This document shows positions 36,911 through 49,330 of a DNA stretch of 64,000 bases, piece after piece. The DNA is taken from contig JAGVSM010002870.1 in assembly GCA_022494885.1 (NCBI GenBank), positions 20,447 through 84,446 of the forward strand. Direction: 5' to 3'. The stretch is from Micrasema longulum (lineage: Eukaryota; Arthropoda; Insecta; Trichoptera; Brachycentridae). Numbering within the stretch: position 1 is the stretch's first letter; each line of letters starts with the position of its first letter. The translations under genes and the position numbers were made by a program. The notes beneath the pieces are model-generated. The model was given only the letters and a program-made list of their open reading frames with translations, did not search any database and was not told where the DNA came from.

Positions 36911-37339
36911 ATACATAAAAATTTAAAAAATATTTTTTTGGTTTTTTAACAAATAATAAAAAAAGAACACTAAGCCTCCTGATTGAAAAAACATTTGTAA
37001 ATTTTGAAATCATCTCAATAATATATTAAAATAAATTTATACATTTTTCAAATATTTTTTTTGACCGTATAAAAAAGTTATCAATTAAATCGTTTACTTA
37101 AATCATCTAATATTATTAATTCTGTAAACTTGATTATGAAGAAACAGATATAAACACTTAGTGATTAGTTAGTAAAAAAATATATTTAAATTAGTGATTA
37201 AAAGCCTTTTGAAGTATAATATGTCATATTACTAAATACTCGTACCTTAATATCAAAACATATTTTTAGACCAACAACCTTATGTTATCTGTTTTGAATG
37301 ATTTATTTATTTAGAATGAAAATATGAATAGATAAATAC

Positions 37340-37440
37340 AGTAAAACTATAACTATCCCAATTAATCAGTGCCACATATTATCCGGATATGCTAAAGTCC
37401 GGATAGTTGGATTAAACATTAAATTAAGGCACCGTTTTGA
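37340..37440 (+). mobile_element. pogo-like terminal repeat remnant
   Basis: TACAGTAAAACTATAACTAT, CCAATTAATCAGTGCCA and ATCCGGATATGC follow the left end of the 33232 element (CAGTAAAACTCCAATTACCC, ATTAATGAGTGCC). The right end is not found. Confidence 0.5.
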
Positions 37441-40137
37441 AATAAAACGCAAAATTTACCCTAAGATCACTTTTTTATTGGAATTACTTTAACATGGCTG
37501 GCAAAGTTAATTGCTTTGCACAATTTCAAATTCACATTTAATGCAATACAAACGGTTCAATAAACTCTTTTGTGAGCTTTGATTTTTTTATAGGCGGAGT
37601 ACAATTATTGACAAAAACAAATAATTTATTTTTTCTTTTCACTCGCTGCATTGTTCATTCGCGCCGAAAGCTTAGTAAATAATATTCAGTATTCAGTTTC
37701 TTGTGGGTTGTTGAAGGACAACCGCAGAATATTTGCATTATATTTTTATTTACTTGTGGGAAGCCACATATTTGCATTCCTTTGTTGCTGCAGTAATAAA
37801 AATGCTTGCAGTTTTAGTACCCCGTAATATATTTACTTACACAGATACATAACAACAATATGTTGCTTCTCATTGTGTTTAGATTTATAGTACCTAAACT
37901 AGTACCTACTCGTTTGTGCTGTACACACCATCATAACTTATTGAAAGTCAAGTAAAGTCTATGCTATAAGTACCTAAGCACTATATTTTTTTAAATTTTT
38001 TTTAAATATTTTATTTAGAAAACATACAGTCATACAAAATAAGTACTAAGAACAACAATTTTTTAACATAAAAAGACCAATTAAGTTTTCATAAATTAAA
38101 AAGATATAAACATTAAATGTGACAAAAAATAAATAAGAATTTTTAGTGAGAAAAGAATAATTGTTGACATTTGCGTTTTACATGGAGGTAATAAATTAAA
38201 ATAAATAAAAATACCGAATGTACACTCCGAGCCATCCACGCACACACATGAACGCACATATAAAACATACACAAACATATACATTACATGTGGCACATAT
38301 ACATAGCATAAACCACTCAAGATGTACATTCAGCAACTATCCCAAATAATCGACCCCATGAAGAAATTTTCTGTACAAATGCAACGTGCAGTTAAAAATG
38401 TCTACATCAATACTGAGTCCGTTATAATTATGATAAACGTTTCACCATTGTGGAGTGTGGATGAGGTTTTGCTCCTAAAACATAATAAAAATATATAAAA
38501 GGGACGTTCAATAGGTAGTAGGAATAAAAATAACATTAATTGAAAATAATTTTATTTTTACACGTTTACCGTTTTTCTAATGGTAATTAAAAATTAAGTA
38601 TTTTAAATGAATATTTTTTTTTCGCTTTTTACAGTAAATGTTACAAATACCTACAAAATACACTATCACATTCCTGCCGCGGCATGGCGCAACATGCCCG
38701 TAACATGACGGTGGGTGTACAATACAAAAAATAATTGAAGGCTACTGGAAGAATACGATAGATTAAAAAAAAGTCTAATAATATAAGTAATATATATTAG
38801 TGATGGTATCGTTTCCTTGATCTTGAAATGAAGGTGATCGGTGATGAAGTCGTGGGTATATTATTATTCTATATTTTCAAATAAGATTCTCAGCGGAATC
38901 TTAGTATGTATGTGTTTTCAAGCCTTAATTTTATATCAATGTCGCATTAACATTTTTCGTACTGCGTATTTCCCCGTATAATTCTGTCCAAGTTTTTAAA
39001 TTCATCATTGTTTTTCTTTACAACTGATAAGAAGTTTTTTACATCATTATCATTATGGATAACTAATATAGCGGCATTTACGTTACACCTCAAGGTAGGT
39101 ATAAAAATGCATGTATTTTAATTACTCAAAGCGCGGTATTGCACAAATAAAATACACATAACACAGATGTTTGACGAAAACTTAGAATATGCGATTATTG
39201 AAGCTTGTGAGTGAAAATTGTTGGTAGAAGTTCGGTTATTAGTCATTACAAAAATATGTTTTTCATCGAAATATTTTAAGTTTTAACGATCGGTTTCACT
39301 GCCATCGCTGCGTCATCTGAACAGAATTCCTCTAACTTCGTGGTCGTATTTATCGTGGACCGGTGGACCAGTGGACCAGTTCATTTTGGGAAGAATGCCA
39401 TTTTATTCGAGCGTCTTGTGAAAACGTTCGAAGTATTCTGTTCGTTTTGCGTGCCTTATATTAGTAATGTTTCATCCCGCTATAATTTATTTGCGTTACT
39501 GGTGTTATTTGAAAGTTTAATGTTTGCTTTTTGCTAACATTCCGCTCATTTTTGGCTCCTGACAAATGAAGGTATTTTTCTTCGAACGCTCTCCGAATAT
39601 GATGGCATCGGACCAACAATGCGGCAGATCGCGAGGTTTGGGTCCTACGAGTGGTAGCCCAGCGGTACAGCGAGCGGCAAAGCTCGACGGGGACCGTTCT
39701 CGGGCCGCGTAGGTCGATGATTATTTCGACATTATCCCGTGTGTATAATTTTAATGTTCATTCCGATAATTAGGCACGTTGCTCGCCGTCCCCCCAGTTA
39801 TTATTGGACGGAATATCGAGAGTAAAAAAACCTCGTGAAACCTGTTAGATTAGTCATTGCTCTCGTGAGGCCGCAGATCGATCACAGAGAACGCCATTTC
39901 TGGTGCTTCCAATGCATACACCTTTTTTATTGTTCTGATCTTGTTTTCTATTACCGCTTACCGCGCACCTATTACCAGTAACATCTACAATAGTAACTAT
40001 ACTCGCTATCCCACACATAGATAACAACCCGTACTTATCTACATTTCTTTATCTCATTACTTGGACTATTTTCAGATTACAAAGCTATGCGCAGTTATTT
40101 AAGGGGTACATAAATTTTGGTCTTGTATCTACCCATA

Positions 40138-40405
40138 CCTTAGAGTAATAACCTAATAGAGTCGCCCGTACGGAGAAAAACCATTCTATGATTATTGACC
40201 ACAAAGTTCGCTACGGATTACAGTAATACAACGGGCCGTAGGTACTTGGGTTGAGAATTGCAAACGCTAACCGAAACCGTCCATTACACGTTTGTTGTTC
40301 AACTAAAAACTAAACTAAAACCGAACAAAAAATTTGGAATGCTTTTGTTCTATGCAATAGAGCTTGAGTTGAGGGCTTCTCTAGAGAATTATTACTCTGA
40401 GACCC
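40138..40405 (+). mobile_element. MITE-B copy, 260-270 bp
   Basis: It starts TTAGAGTAATAACCTAATAG and continues AGTCGCCCGTACGGAG. It ends AGAGAATTATTACTCTGAG. Flanks CCCATACC (before) and CCCGTACC (after) may be an 8-bp target duplication with one mismatch. Confidence 0.75.
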
Positions 40406-41889
40406 GTACCTATACCCTATACCTAATCTACGACTTCAGGAAAGTGGGCTATGTACTTAAATGATTATAAAGATTTCGGTGTGGAACGCTTTAAAAAAAT
40501 AGTAAATTATTCGGACTTCCTAGTGAACTAAATGAACCAGAAATATGCAAATAATTTCTGTCATTATCACTAACATTTTTAGTGCATTGTTAAACTATTT
40601 TTTATTTAAAATCATTACTAATTTAGATAGTTCTTTTTTTTAAATAAGGCTACGTAAACATGTTTGGGTTTACATTTTGTTGCCTTCAAAACCTAATTAG
40701 TTTGAAAATGCTTATTAAAAAAAAACAAAATTTTTGTAGATTTTTAATAATTTTATCAAAAAATATTTTTAACAGTTTACGTTTTTTGTCGATACATATT
40801 TTTGTGACCCCCCACAATAAGTTTATAATTTGGAATATATCTTGAAATCTCATAGTTTGTAAAATGGAAGAAAAAAATATATCATAAGCATTAGAGTGTA
40901 CTTATAAATACTTAATTTGTACTATTATTCGTGGTGTGTTCAGATATGTTTTTCTTTCAATTTACATCAAATTCTGAGATGCAGATAGTAGATACAATAT
41001 CTACATTAACAAAAAGGGTTAAAAAAAAATTAAAATGTAATGAAATTTCGGTTAATCGACAATCGACAATCCTTATTGCTTACGTCCACCGAATTCTATA
41101 TTATTCTGTAATTAAAAATGCTTATTTTTTGCTATTCGATTGATATATTTCCAGTGTCCACGTGACAGCAATAGTTTTCCGCCTTTAATGAGCTCTCTTG
41201 TAAATTGTAAAGCTGAGAATTCTTAGATCTCCGGATAAACAGACATAAAAAAAAACTAAATAGTTTGATAAACGTTTGAAAACCTTCTGAAACCATTTGA
41301 ATTTAAATAGATTTTTAAAAAATCCTTAGCATTCCGCCTAATGTCATTTAAATGTAAAAATATATTGAATTCCACGCAATTGTCATATTTATGTACGCCA
41401 ATCTTATAACTGAAATATAGGAAATGTGTTTAATTAATATTTTTTTGTATCTTCATCAAAGACTTCTACCAAAGTTATATTGTAAATGTACTTAAGCTGG
41501 CGTGCATGGAAAGTTCATTGGCATAACACAGCAGCGGAAAGTACTATTAGGTACTAGTACGCAATCATTAGGTCACTAAGATCAACACTGCATCATGATG
41601 AGTTTATTTATTCGTTATCAATTGGTATTAAATGTGTTATCATATTTTAATATGTACGTAATAATTTTTCTGCAACCCACAGACGTAGTTTAATTGAATG
41701 ATTGTTATAATAAATGTTAATTTTAAATGATAATTTGTTAGTGAGTCCTCCATGTCATACATAATCCATGAAAAAACAATCGCTGACAAATAATAAAATT
41801 CGTTGATATCGGTGCACCGAATACTAATATTGTTAACTATACAGTCGATGCACCTCTATAATAATACATCATTGATGAATAATTAAAAG

Positions 41890-42330
41890 CAGTAATAAAA
41901 TAAATAAAACAACTTTGTTTTTAACCACTAATTTTTATTTTCCACCGACCGGTTTCAAAGCAAACAAGCTTCTTCATCAAGGTTTACGTAACTAGTGAAT
42001 TGATTCCTTTTTTTGTTTCTATCATGTTCACTAAATACTACACGTGGACCCAATAAATCAAGTGGTTTTTTCCTTACACAGGTGGTAATTTGATATCATT
42101 ATTTTCGAAGTAAGACAGGAGAGGACTTAAAGAAATATTGTTTATTTGGTTATTAATTATTGTTTTCTTATTATGAATCCCTTTTTTAATTTCTAAGATT
42201 TCTAAGTTGTCTAATTTTAATATTTTATTTTCAACATGAAGTACTTTTGATCCAGTCTTTATTGAAGTTATGCTTATTTTCAATCAGATGATTTTCTAAA
42301 TATAAACTTTATATTTAAATTATAAGCTGT
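41890..42330 (-). mobile_element. Penelope-like element, 3' end (endonuclease tail plus terminal cassette)
   Basis: The minus strand carries YLENHLIENKHNFNKDWIKS and, after a frame shift, KVLHVENKILKLDNLEILEI and PLLSYFENNDIKLPPV with stop near 42074. The H-x-x-x-x-x-H spacing and ILH..E..K..R.. layout resemble the C-terminal GIY-YIG endonuclease end of Penelope-like elements. Downstream comes CTTGATGAAGAAGCTTGTTT, then GCTTTGAAACCGGTCGGTGG (about 41990-41940). The element ends near AACAAAGTTGTTTTATTTAT. The same terminal cassette recurs at 46486. The copy is frame-shifted and truncated at its 5' side. Confidence 0.55.
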
Positions 42331-42496
42331 TTCTTGAGTATTTTTTGTCAATCGGTAGTTCTAGTGACTGAGGGGAGTATTGACAAGTTTACTCGGCGTA
42401 CAATAAAATATAAAAATATGATTCGTGCCTTCGCAAGTTGCATGGAGTCGCAACAAAACGCGACATTGACGAGAACCTAAATATCAAGTCATAGTT

Positions 42497-42545
42497 ATGC
42501 ATATGTGTAAATGCATATGTATACGTGTAAATGCATATGTGTAAA
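42497..42545 (+). repeat. Short tandem repeat, TGTGTAAATGCATATG unit
   Basis: Three imperfect units of about 18-20 bp (GCATATGTGTAAAT, GCATATGTATACGTGTAAAT, GCATATGTGTAAAT). Confidence 0.7.
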
Positions 42546-43489
42546 TTCTGATTTAAGACAGTTTTCCGTGTCTTCTAAAAAAACATTCACGTCGGAAATA
42601 AAGTATTGCCGATGCCTAGTTTTTATAATAAACAATATTTTATTACTAGCGAAATTTGGAATATCAAGAGTAGATGGAGTAAAAGTATTGTGTAAATCTT
42701 TGTGAATATTATTTAAAATATAGGACAAGCATACCTCAGGATTCGTCACTCATAACTCATAACTAAATATTTATTTAGCATTGGATTTATGCTAGAAGGA
42801 TCGCTGCAGCGCAGCATGGCAAATAACCAATAAACTGGTTTGGTGTAACGAAATTCTGATATTGACTATTTTTAAACCCCTTTGAGGTCTGTCCTTGTCC
42901 TATTTGACATAATAGTTAATGCGGTTTCTCATGACAGCTTTAAAGCCGAAGGCGTCAACTCCCGTTTCGCCCATCAGGCCACCGGGCGCCTCCTTTAGCC
43001 ATCTAACTACATATTATATAATGTAAGATGAGGTGCACTCACTACAATGGAACCGTAAAATATTTCTACGTTGTGCAATCAGTTTATTTGTTTACTGTGT
43101 TATGCACGAGTGTAAATAATATCACAATATACTCTTTAGAATGCTACTGTACTTATCAGTTACCTGCTTCGCAATGTTTTGTACCTTTTGTATTTTGAAT
43201 ACCTTTAATGAGTTTTCTGAAATGTATACGTCGTATCGTCACGAGTCACGATTGTTTGGAAAATCAAGCGATCGTCATTTTGTTATAACATTTTAACAAT
43301 ATGTATATTCATATTTGTACATGCTTTTTGTTTACCCTTTAAAATAAAAAAATAAAGAATTTTACATAAAATCAATCGAGATATTCACAAATATAAAGTG
43401 TTTAAAAATTGTCAAGTACATAATCTTATCTAGGTACCTACTGTATATATGAATTATTTATGTAATGGGATCCGTCACCCCTTGAATTC

Positions 43490-44262
43490 GCATCCGAGTG
43501 AAAATTATTTCTGAAAGATTCTTCTTGGTTTATATCGGTTGATCTGTTGTCAGTTAGAAGCTGACTCCTGAAATGCTGAGTTCCAGCTGTCCTTCCACCT
43601 GCTTCCACTTCTATTGACGTAATCTCTACAGAATCTTCTCCTTGATCTGCCCTACCGTACTATTCATTGGGTATCGCAAGTCCGTTTAACTTCTTGACTC
43701 CGGATTCTGCCGCTTATGGTTTCCTTAATACTTTTATCTCTGACGTTCTGAGCAGTTATTTTTTGTTCTTACCGTACCTACCCTCGTCTCTATTACATAC
43801 ACCATGATTGGTCCGACACACATATCGTATATCCGAATCTTGCTTCCAATCCGCATGTGTTTATCGTGCCATGCGATATTTCTTAGGCATCCAGATGATG
43901 CCAAGGCTTTACTCATTTGTTCCCTCATTTCGGAGTATAGAACGCTGTGGCTCGAGATCTTCAAACATAAATAGTAAGCAAATTTTAACTTCTTATTTTA
44001 CTAATTGAGATAGATACATATGTTCTTATCGTCAAGAGTTTCTCGTGACACTATTTATATTACGAAGTATTAAAAAAATACTAACTAACTAACCTAATTA
44101 ATTAACTTACTATCCAACTAACTGATATAGATTTACCTCATCTTAAATTTCCGACATGCTCTATAAAACTTGTGTAACATGCGTTGTAAATCATCTTCTG
44201 ATTCTGTCACTATGGTTGCATCGTCTGCGTAACATGTGATGTTAACGACCATATCTCCCTTA
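43490..44262 (-). mobile_element. LINE pseudogene, RT catalytic box and C-terminal part
   Basis: The minus strand has ITCYADDATIVTESEDDLQR (catalytic YADD at about 44230-44218) followed by MLHKFYRACRKFKMR and a stop. Then 43964-43734 carries SKALASSGCLRNIAWHDKHM, IGSKIRIYDMCVGPIMVYVI and ETRVGTVRTKNN, the usual region after the RT domain in RTE-like LINEs. A stretch between the two parts appears lost or replaced. It is inactive. Confidence 0.8.
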
Positions 44263-44814
44263 GTCCTAGATTTGCCACTTCCTTCATTTTTACAAGCATT
44301 TTTATTTATTTGTTTTGTTCGTGTAAGAAACTTTTTTTTGGTTTATATTTTGTTGTGATATACTATATTTAGTTATATAGATGTTTAACTTGCTTTGTTT
44401 TTTTGTTGTTCTAAATATGTACTAAAAATTCTTAGTATTACTTTAGTCCCTAATTGAGTTTAATTAACTCCTGGGAATATCATTAATTTGTATTATACTT
44501 TGTAATATATTTATATTACTCGTATATGATTAATAAATAATAAAAATCATTTTATGCATTTTTCAGCTTAAATGCTTTAACTAAATATAACGTTTAAAAA
44601 AATAATTATACCTTAACAAATTGTGGCATTTTGATGCTTTATATTAATCTCCAATAACTATAGATGTCATAATTGTAAGGTGGTCGGTCTTGCGCTTTGG
44701 ATACCAGTCCATATCAATAATAAAGTTATTAATATGGAAGTATTATTTACAGTGAACATTCATTTTCATGTTGACCTATTCAATGAGGAAGCTCGGTGGT
44801 ACGGGAAATTTGAT

Positions 44815-45085
44815 ATAAAATATGTTTTCATACGCGAGTTGAAAATTAGAGCATTAAATTGTACGGCCAAGTTTCTCGAAAATAGATGAAAAAAATAATA
44901 AAAATCAACTATTTTAAGTGACGTCACTAATTCTTCCGAATAAACCGATGATAATAGTGTCATAGATTTCCGGTTTACGAGAAGCTAACCCACCAATCAG
45001 CAGAACTTATCGTAGAGAACTTGTGACGTCACAGGTGGAGTAATTTTAAAATTTACTTTTAAATAAAATCATAACGCTGATAATA
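44815..45085 (+). repeat. Repeat family C copy
   Basis: GAAAATTAGAGCATTAAATT, AAGTGACGTCACTAATTC, AGATTTCCGGTTTACGAG, TTGTGACGTCACAGGTGGAG and CATAACGCTGATAATACA follow the family order. Two TGACGTCA palindromes are present. The extreme left end is less clear than in the 36.6-kb copy. Confidence 0.7.
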
Positions 45086-45349
45086 CAATACATAAAAATA
45101 TTTGAAAAAGTAATTTGGCTCAGTTTTATAGTCTGTTAACAAATATATATTTTTTTGAAACCATAGAACTTCCTCGTAAAAGTACTGTCTGTCTTACAAA
45201 ATATATATACCTACTTTTTTACACTTAATACATGTATTTATTTATTTATTATATTATTATTTATTTATGCATTGGCTAATATTATGATTTAAGGAAATTA
45301 ATGGAAAGTATATACGTATTGATGTTTTTTTCGTACCAATCCTATTCCT

Positions 45350-45590
45350 CGTGGTCAAGTTTGTTATTAGCTCTTTTGCAACGATTCATAAGGTTTTCGG
45401 GTTCGATTTCCAATAAATTTTATAAAGGGTTTTTGCAATGCCATATTTTATAGTCTCTGGACTGTCACACAGAACGTGTTTGTTCATTTTAATATAACAA
45501 CGAATGTTCAAGATACGTTGCGATTGGAGTATAAATGCAGTGTCCTATGCGCCACTTTGTGCGAATAAGAGAATCATGATGAAGTTGTCT
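45350..45590 (+). mobile_element. SINE-A copy 3, degenerate head
   Basis: Box-B-like GGGTTCGATTTCC, body TCTCTGGACTGTCACACAGA, then ACGTTGCGATTGGAGTATAA, ATGCAGTGTCCTATGCGCCA and the ATGATGAAG end. Box A is hardly recognisable. Confidence 0.65.
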
Positions 45591-46469
45591 CCCAAATATA
45601 CCAAAGTTGGAAATTCCGTATGCCTTCTTTATTAACAATGATTTATTGATGTATTTAATAATATATTCTGGATAAAATGTGGAGGCTATTGACAGGTTAT
45701 ATTTATGTATACTTTATCTCGTATATTGCTTCTGGTTGTTTACGTTTCTGCCCTTATCTGTAAAGACGTCATACAATCCAGTGTCTCACAAATTTTATTA
45801 TTTAAATTTTACTCTATTTTTTATTTTTTTCTCGAATATTTTATTCACCCATTTTCTGTAGTATTTTTTGCGAATTAGATTTTGAATTAAAGAAGGTTAG
45901 GTGTCTACCTACAATTTTGGCGTGTACATATTTATAATTCGCAGCACAAAATATTTTTGCCTAAATTTATCCTGTTTGCGTGATGGAACAAAAATATGTA
46001 CTTACGTAATGTTCTTTACAAATCATTCCTTTCAAAATGCTTTATAAAATGTGAGCTTTGAATCATTGAATGACCCTATTATTAAACATAATATTATATT
46101 CCGTGTCGTATTTAAGGTATTGTATTGTTTATTCCCTGATGTTCATTCTTATTCCGCGTTTTCAAGTTCCTTTCATTCCGATCGCCCATTCATTTTCTAA
46201 CGTGGTTTATTGCGTAATAAATTAAAAATAATTATACGGACGACATATTCAAGTATGCGTATACCTCGTTATTTAGATTTTCACAAATTTCTATCGAGTT
46301 TGTACTCGGTTCTGGCTAAATTTTATTCATTATTATTTTGCAAATAATGTTTCTCGTTGAACCGCTACAAACCAAATTATTTTGGAATAAGTATTGTAAA
46401 ATATTATCGTCAAGTGTTAACTATTACCAAAAAATAAAATATTAAAATTAAAATAAAATATTAAAACAA

Positions 46470-46570
46470 CTTGTTAATAACTTTGAAGAGGGCAACACGT
46501 TGTTGCCGAAACTAGTCGGTTGCGTAAATCAATAAAGTGGTTCATAAAACAAAGTTATTTTATTTCTCAA
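46470..46570 (+). mobile_element. Penelope-like terminal cassette, plus strand
   Basis: CTTTGAAGAGGGCAACACGT, then TGTTGCCGAAACTAGTCGGT, then AAAGTGGTTCATAAAACAAA and GTTATTTTATTT. This parallels the minus-strand end at 41890-41990 (GAAACCGGTCGGTGG, TTAGTGGTTAAAAACAAAGT, TGTTTTATTT). GGCAAC/GTTGCC form a stem between the TGAAGA and GAAAC parts. No endonuclease frame is visible upstream. Confidence 0.5.
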
Positions 46571-46611
46571 AAATATCCACATAATATCTTAAGATCCTCA
46601 AAGTACAAATC

Positions 46612-46770
46612 AGGTTGTGGTCCCGTGGCTAGTGTTGTGGACTCGCGGATCAGAGATCCGAGGTTCCAACCCCACACTACCCCAACTTGATTTTCATTTT
46701 CTAATAGTGAGTTATTTACCACTCGTTGAAAATGGTCGGCAAAATTTAAAAAATTGGGTAAATTATAAGA
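46612..46770 (+). mobile_element. SINE-B copy 2
   Basis: AGGTTGTGGTCCCGTGGCTA, box-B-like GAGGTTCCAACCCCAC and the body TGAAAATGGTCGGCAAAATT match the 31957 copy. Confidence 0.7.
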
Positions 46771-47479
46771 ACGCTATAATAATAATTAATTAATTTATTA
46801 CTAATAATTTAATTAATTTATTTATTACTAATAACTAATAATTTATTTATTTTTTACAACAAAAAAAAATTAGTGATTCAAATATCCAAAATATTATTCA
46901 CTATCACTATCGTATAATTATTATACGCCAAGTAAGTAAAAGAGCGATGTAGGGCATTCCAATAACAAATATAGTAATAGTAGTAATTATGCAATGCTAA
47001 ATTAATGTTAATTTTTTTTTAATGTAATTTTTGAACAGTGTTTCTTTTGTAAAAAAATCGTCTAAAATGCGGTTCCAGTGTTTATTTTATTTATTTAAAT
47101 CTTAAAGTAGGGCACTCATATCATACATATTGTTATGTGTGTTCTAATAATAACATTACAAATATATTTAATTTATAAATTGTTTATCACATATGTCTTG
47201 ACCATTATTTTAAATTTTGATATGTTTTTTTCTTCATAAATATTTTTTTCCATTTCGTAATACTTTAATTGCTTTAAATAAAATTGAATTTTGTGACTGC
47301 CTTTTTCCTAAATGGAAGTCTAATTTTGTTCTTTTCTCTAGTATTGTGATCGTGTTCATGCTGGTTCCGATCAATTTTTTCCAAAATTCTGTTTTTTTTT
47401 ATTAGAGTTTATAATTTTATGAACAAATATCATTGTATTGTAAAATATTCTTTGTTTATATGTTAATAATTTCATTTCA

Positions 47480-47840
47480 TTTACCATCGACTTTACCCTC
47501 GTATATCTGTTTTTTTCAAAATGATTCTAAAGGCTTTATTTTGTAATACAGTTAGTTTATCTATGTTTTCTTTGTTTGATAAAATAAAATGCTACTACAG
47601 TAGTTAACGTGTGGTTCAATAATTGCTTTGTAAATAGTTTTGCAAGAGTCCTTATCAATAAATCTTCTGATCCTTCCCAAAATTGATATTTTTTTTGCAA
47701 TCTTATTTATTACCATCTTAGCGTTTTGGTGAAATGTAAGTTTTGAATCCAACATTACACCTAAATATTTAATTTCAGTGACTTCATTAAGTTTTTCATT
47801 GTTTATCTTAATATTTATTTTCGGCCATAGCCAATTTGTT
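47480..47840 (-). mobile_element. LINE fragment, post-RT region
   Basis: The minus strand encodes NEVTEIKYLGVMLDSKLTFH, KKISILGRIRRFIDKDSCKT and IYKAIIEPHVNYCSSILFYQ, then in the next frame KLTVLQNKAFRIILKKTDIR. This is the standard LGV-x-LD-x-KLTF ... Y-x-x-x-x-x-P-x-x-x-Y-C-S-S-x-x-F region of CR1/Jockey-like ORF2, interrupted by a stop. Only about 110 codons remain. Confidence 0.8.
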
Positions 47841-48230
47841 AAAAGACATATTAGAACTTAGCAAAGGGAAAGCTAGTTAGCTAGTTAATAGATATGGTAA
47901 AACATAATAAAGGATAGCACGGTAAATATAAAGATTATAAGGTCTGTGATAAAACAGTGAAACATAATCATAAAAGTAGCACATTTTAAGTTTGCAAATT
48001 TTGCATGTATGTTTTTACATCTAAGTAGCGACAATTTATGTGTTTTCGGTCTCGTATAATTAAAACTCCGGCTACATAATATATCACAGCGTGGGCTATC
48101 TCAACCCTTTCAATACCCATTACCGCTACCAATAAATAAAAAATATATTATTTATATTGAAAGCATTAACTTTGTAATCAGACATTTGACTAAATGTTAT
48201 AAAATATTTGTATATAACCACTTACCGACT

Positions 48231-48340
48231 TTTCCATGTCTACCGGCTTCGAGACGTATTGTAATTGGTGTCCTGACGAAGAGACGGGCACGTCTCGAAA
48301 CCGGTAGACATAGAAAAGTCGGCAAGTTGTTATATTTTTT
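48231..48340 (+). repeat. Inverted repeat with TGACGA-stem-GAAACCGG cassette
   Basis: CGACTTTTCCATGTCTACCG, continuing GCTTCGAGACGT, and ACGTCTCGAAACCGGTAGAC, continuing ATAGAAAAGTCGG, are about 32-bp arms around a 32-nt loop. Within the right half, CCTGACGAAGAGACGGGCAC followed by GTCTCGAAACCGG places a GAGACG/CGTCTC stem between TGACGA and GAAAC. This is the same layout as the Penelope-like ends at 41.9 and 46.5 kb. Confidence 0.6.
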
Positions 48341-48461
48341 ATACGCCTCCACTCGTTGCGAGTGATTTTGGAAAGAGATAATATTAGAATTTTAATGGTC
48401 AGTATATTTTTTTTAATAGGTACGAAGGTTTTCACGGTCACTGTTATCAATTTGTTTCTTT

Positions 48462-48540
48462 TTTGGGTGATACCGTGTGTGTTGGATTTGTTCCCACGTT
48501 TCGGCTACCATTACAGGAGCCTTCTTCAGGGTAAACTGAG
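48462..48540 (-). repeat. TGAAGA-stem-GAAAC cassette, minus strand
   Basis: The minus strand reads ACCCTGAAGAAGGCTCCTGT, continuing AATGGTAGCCGAAACGTGGG. GGCT and AGCC can pair between TGAAGA and GAAAC. No adjoining coding sequence. Confidence 0.45.
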
Positions 48541-49139
48541 TGACACTGAGTATATTTTTTATTCGAGTGTAGGTAGGCAGTATGTACGCAAAAAATATTT
48601 CACTTTTACTGAGTCTAAATCAGCAAGTATGTAGTAAGCTGCGTGTCAGATGGCCTTTACAAAACAATGAGTAGGTACTATGTACATGTGTCCATATAAT
48701 ATCTACTATCTACCTAATTTTCACATGCAATTAGTTGGTTTTTCACGTTATTCCCCTTTCCAGCATATTTGAGACACGGCATTGTACTTAGTTGATACTA
48801 AACGTTTCAAAATAAACAATTCATCGTGACTTTTCTTAAAAACGAGCTGTTGCATGAGAATACAATAAATGATTTTACGTATAACATATCCAAATCTCCT
48901 CTAATAAACCGTTTTTTATTATATTATACAACAAGTACAAGTTAATACGATGACATTATTACAGTTAATACAATTTACATGTGGAATAATATCCATTAAA
49001 CTCATTTATCAAATAGCGCGTAGCTTATAGAAATAGTTGTATTCTTTTTCTCTCTAACTTAATAATTCGGTGTTAAATGTTATGCAATTTATGGTACTTA
49101 TGGTATATATGTAGGGATACAATTATAGTAGGTTTATGG

Positions 49140-49330
49140 TTAGTCTTAATTTATTGCAACAGAGAGGGAAAACATTTTTGAGAAGGGAATATGGAAGCTT
49201 AAGCATTTACGGGGCTTATAATCTGTCAATGGCTGGTTTAAGTCTTCACTTCACACACTGTGTAACATTTACCATTCTGCCTATGTTTAAACATCCACAT
49301 CTTGTGTTTCCCTCGATATTGTAACAAATT
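49140..49330 (+). repeat. Repeat family E, single diverged copy
   Basis: The frame 49136-49324 reads YGSLSIYGAYNLSMAGLSLH followed by FTHCVTFTILPMFKHPHL. The copies at 56.6 and 57.0 kb would encode YRSLGIYRAYDLSMAGLSGH and FTHCETFTILPIFEHLYS. The peptide-level likeness suggests a once-coding element, but I do not recognise the protein. Confidence 0.5.

Noticed and set aside
48231..48340. Call of a complete, active hammerhead ribozyme
   Set aside because: An extra A breaks the core spacing and the residue after the stem III arm is C instead of U; kept only as a hammerhead-like cassette.
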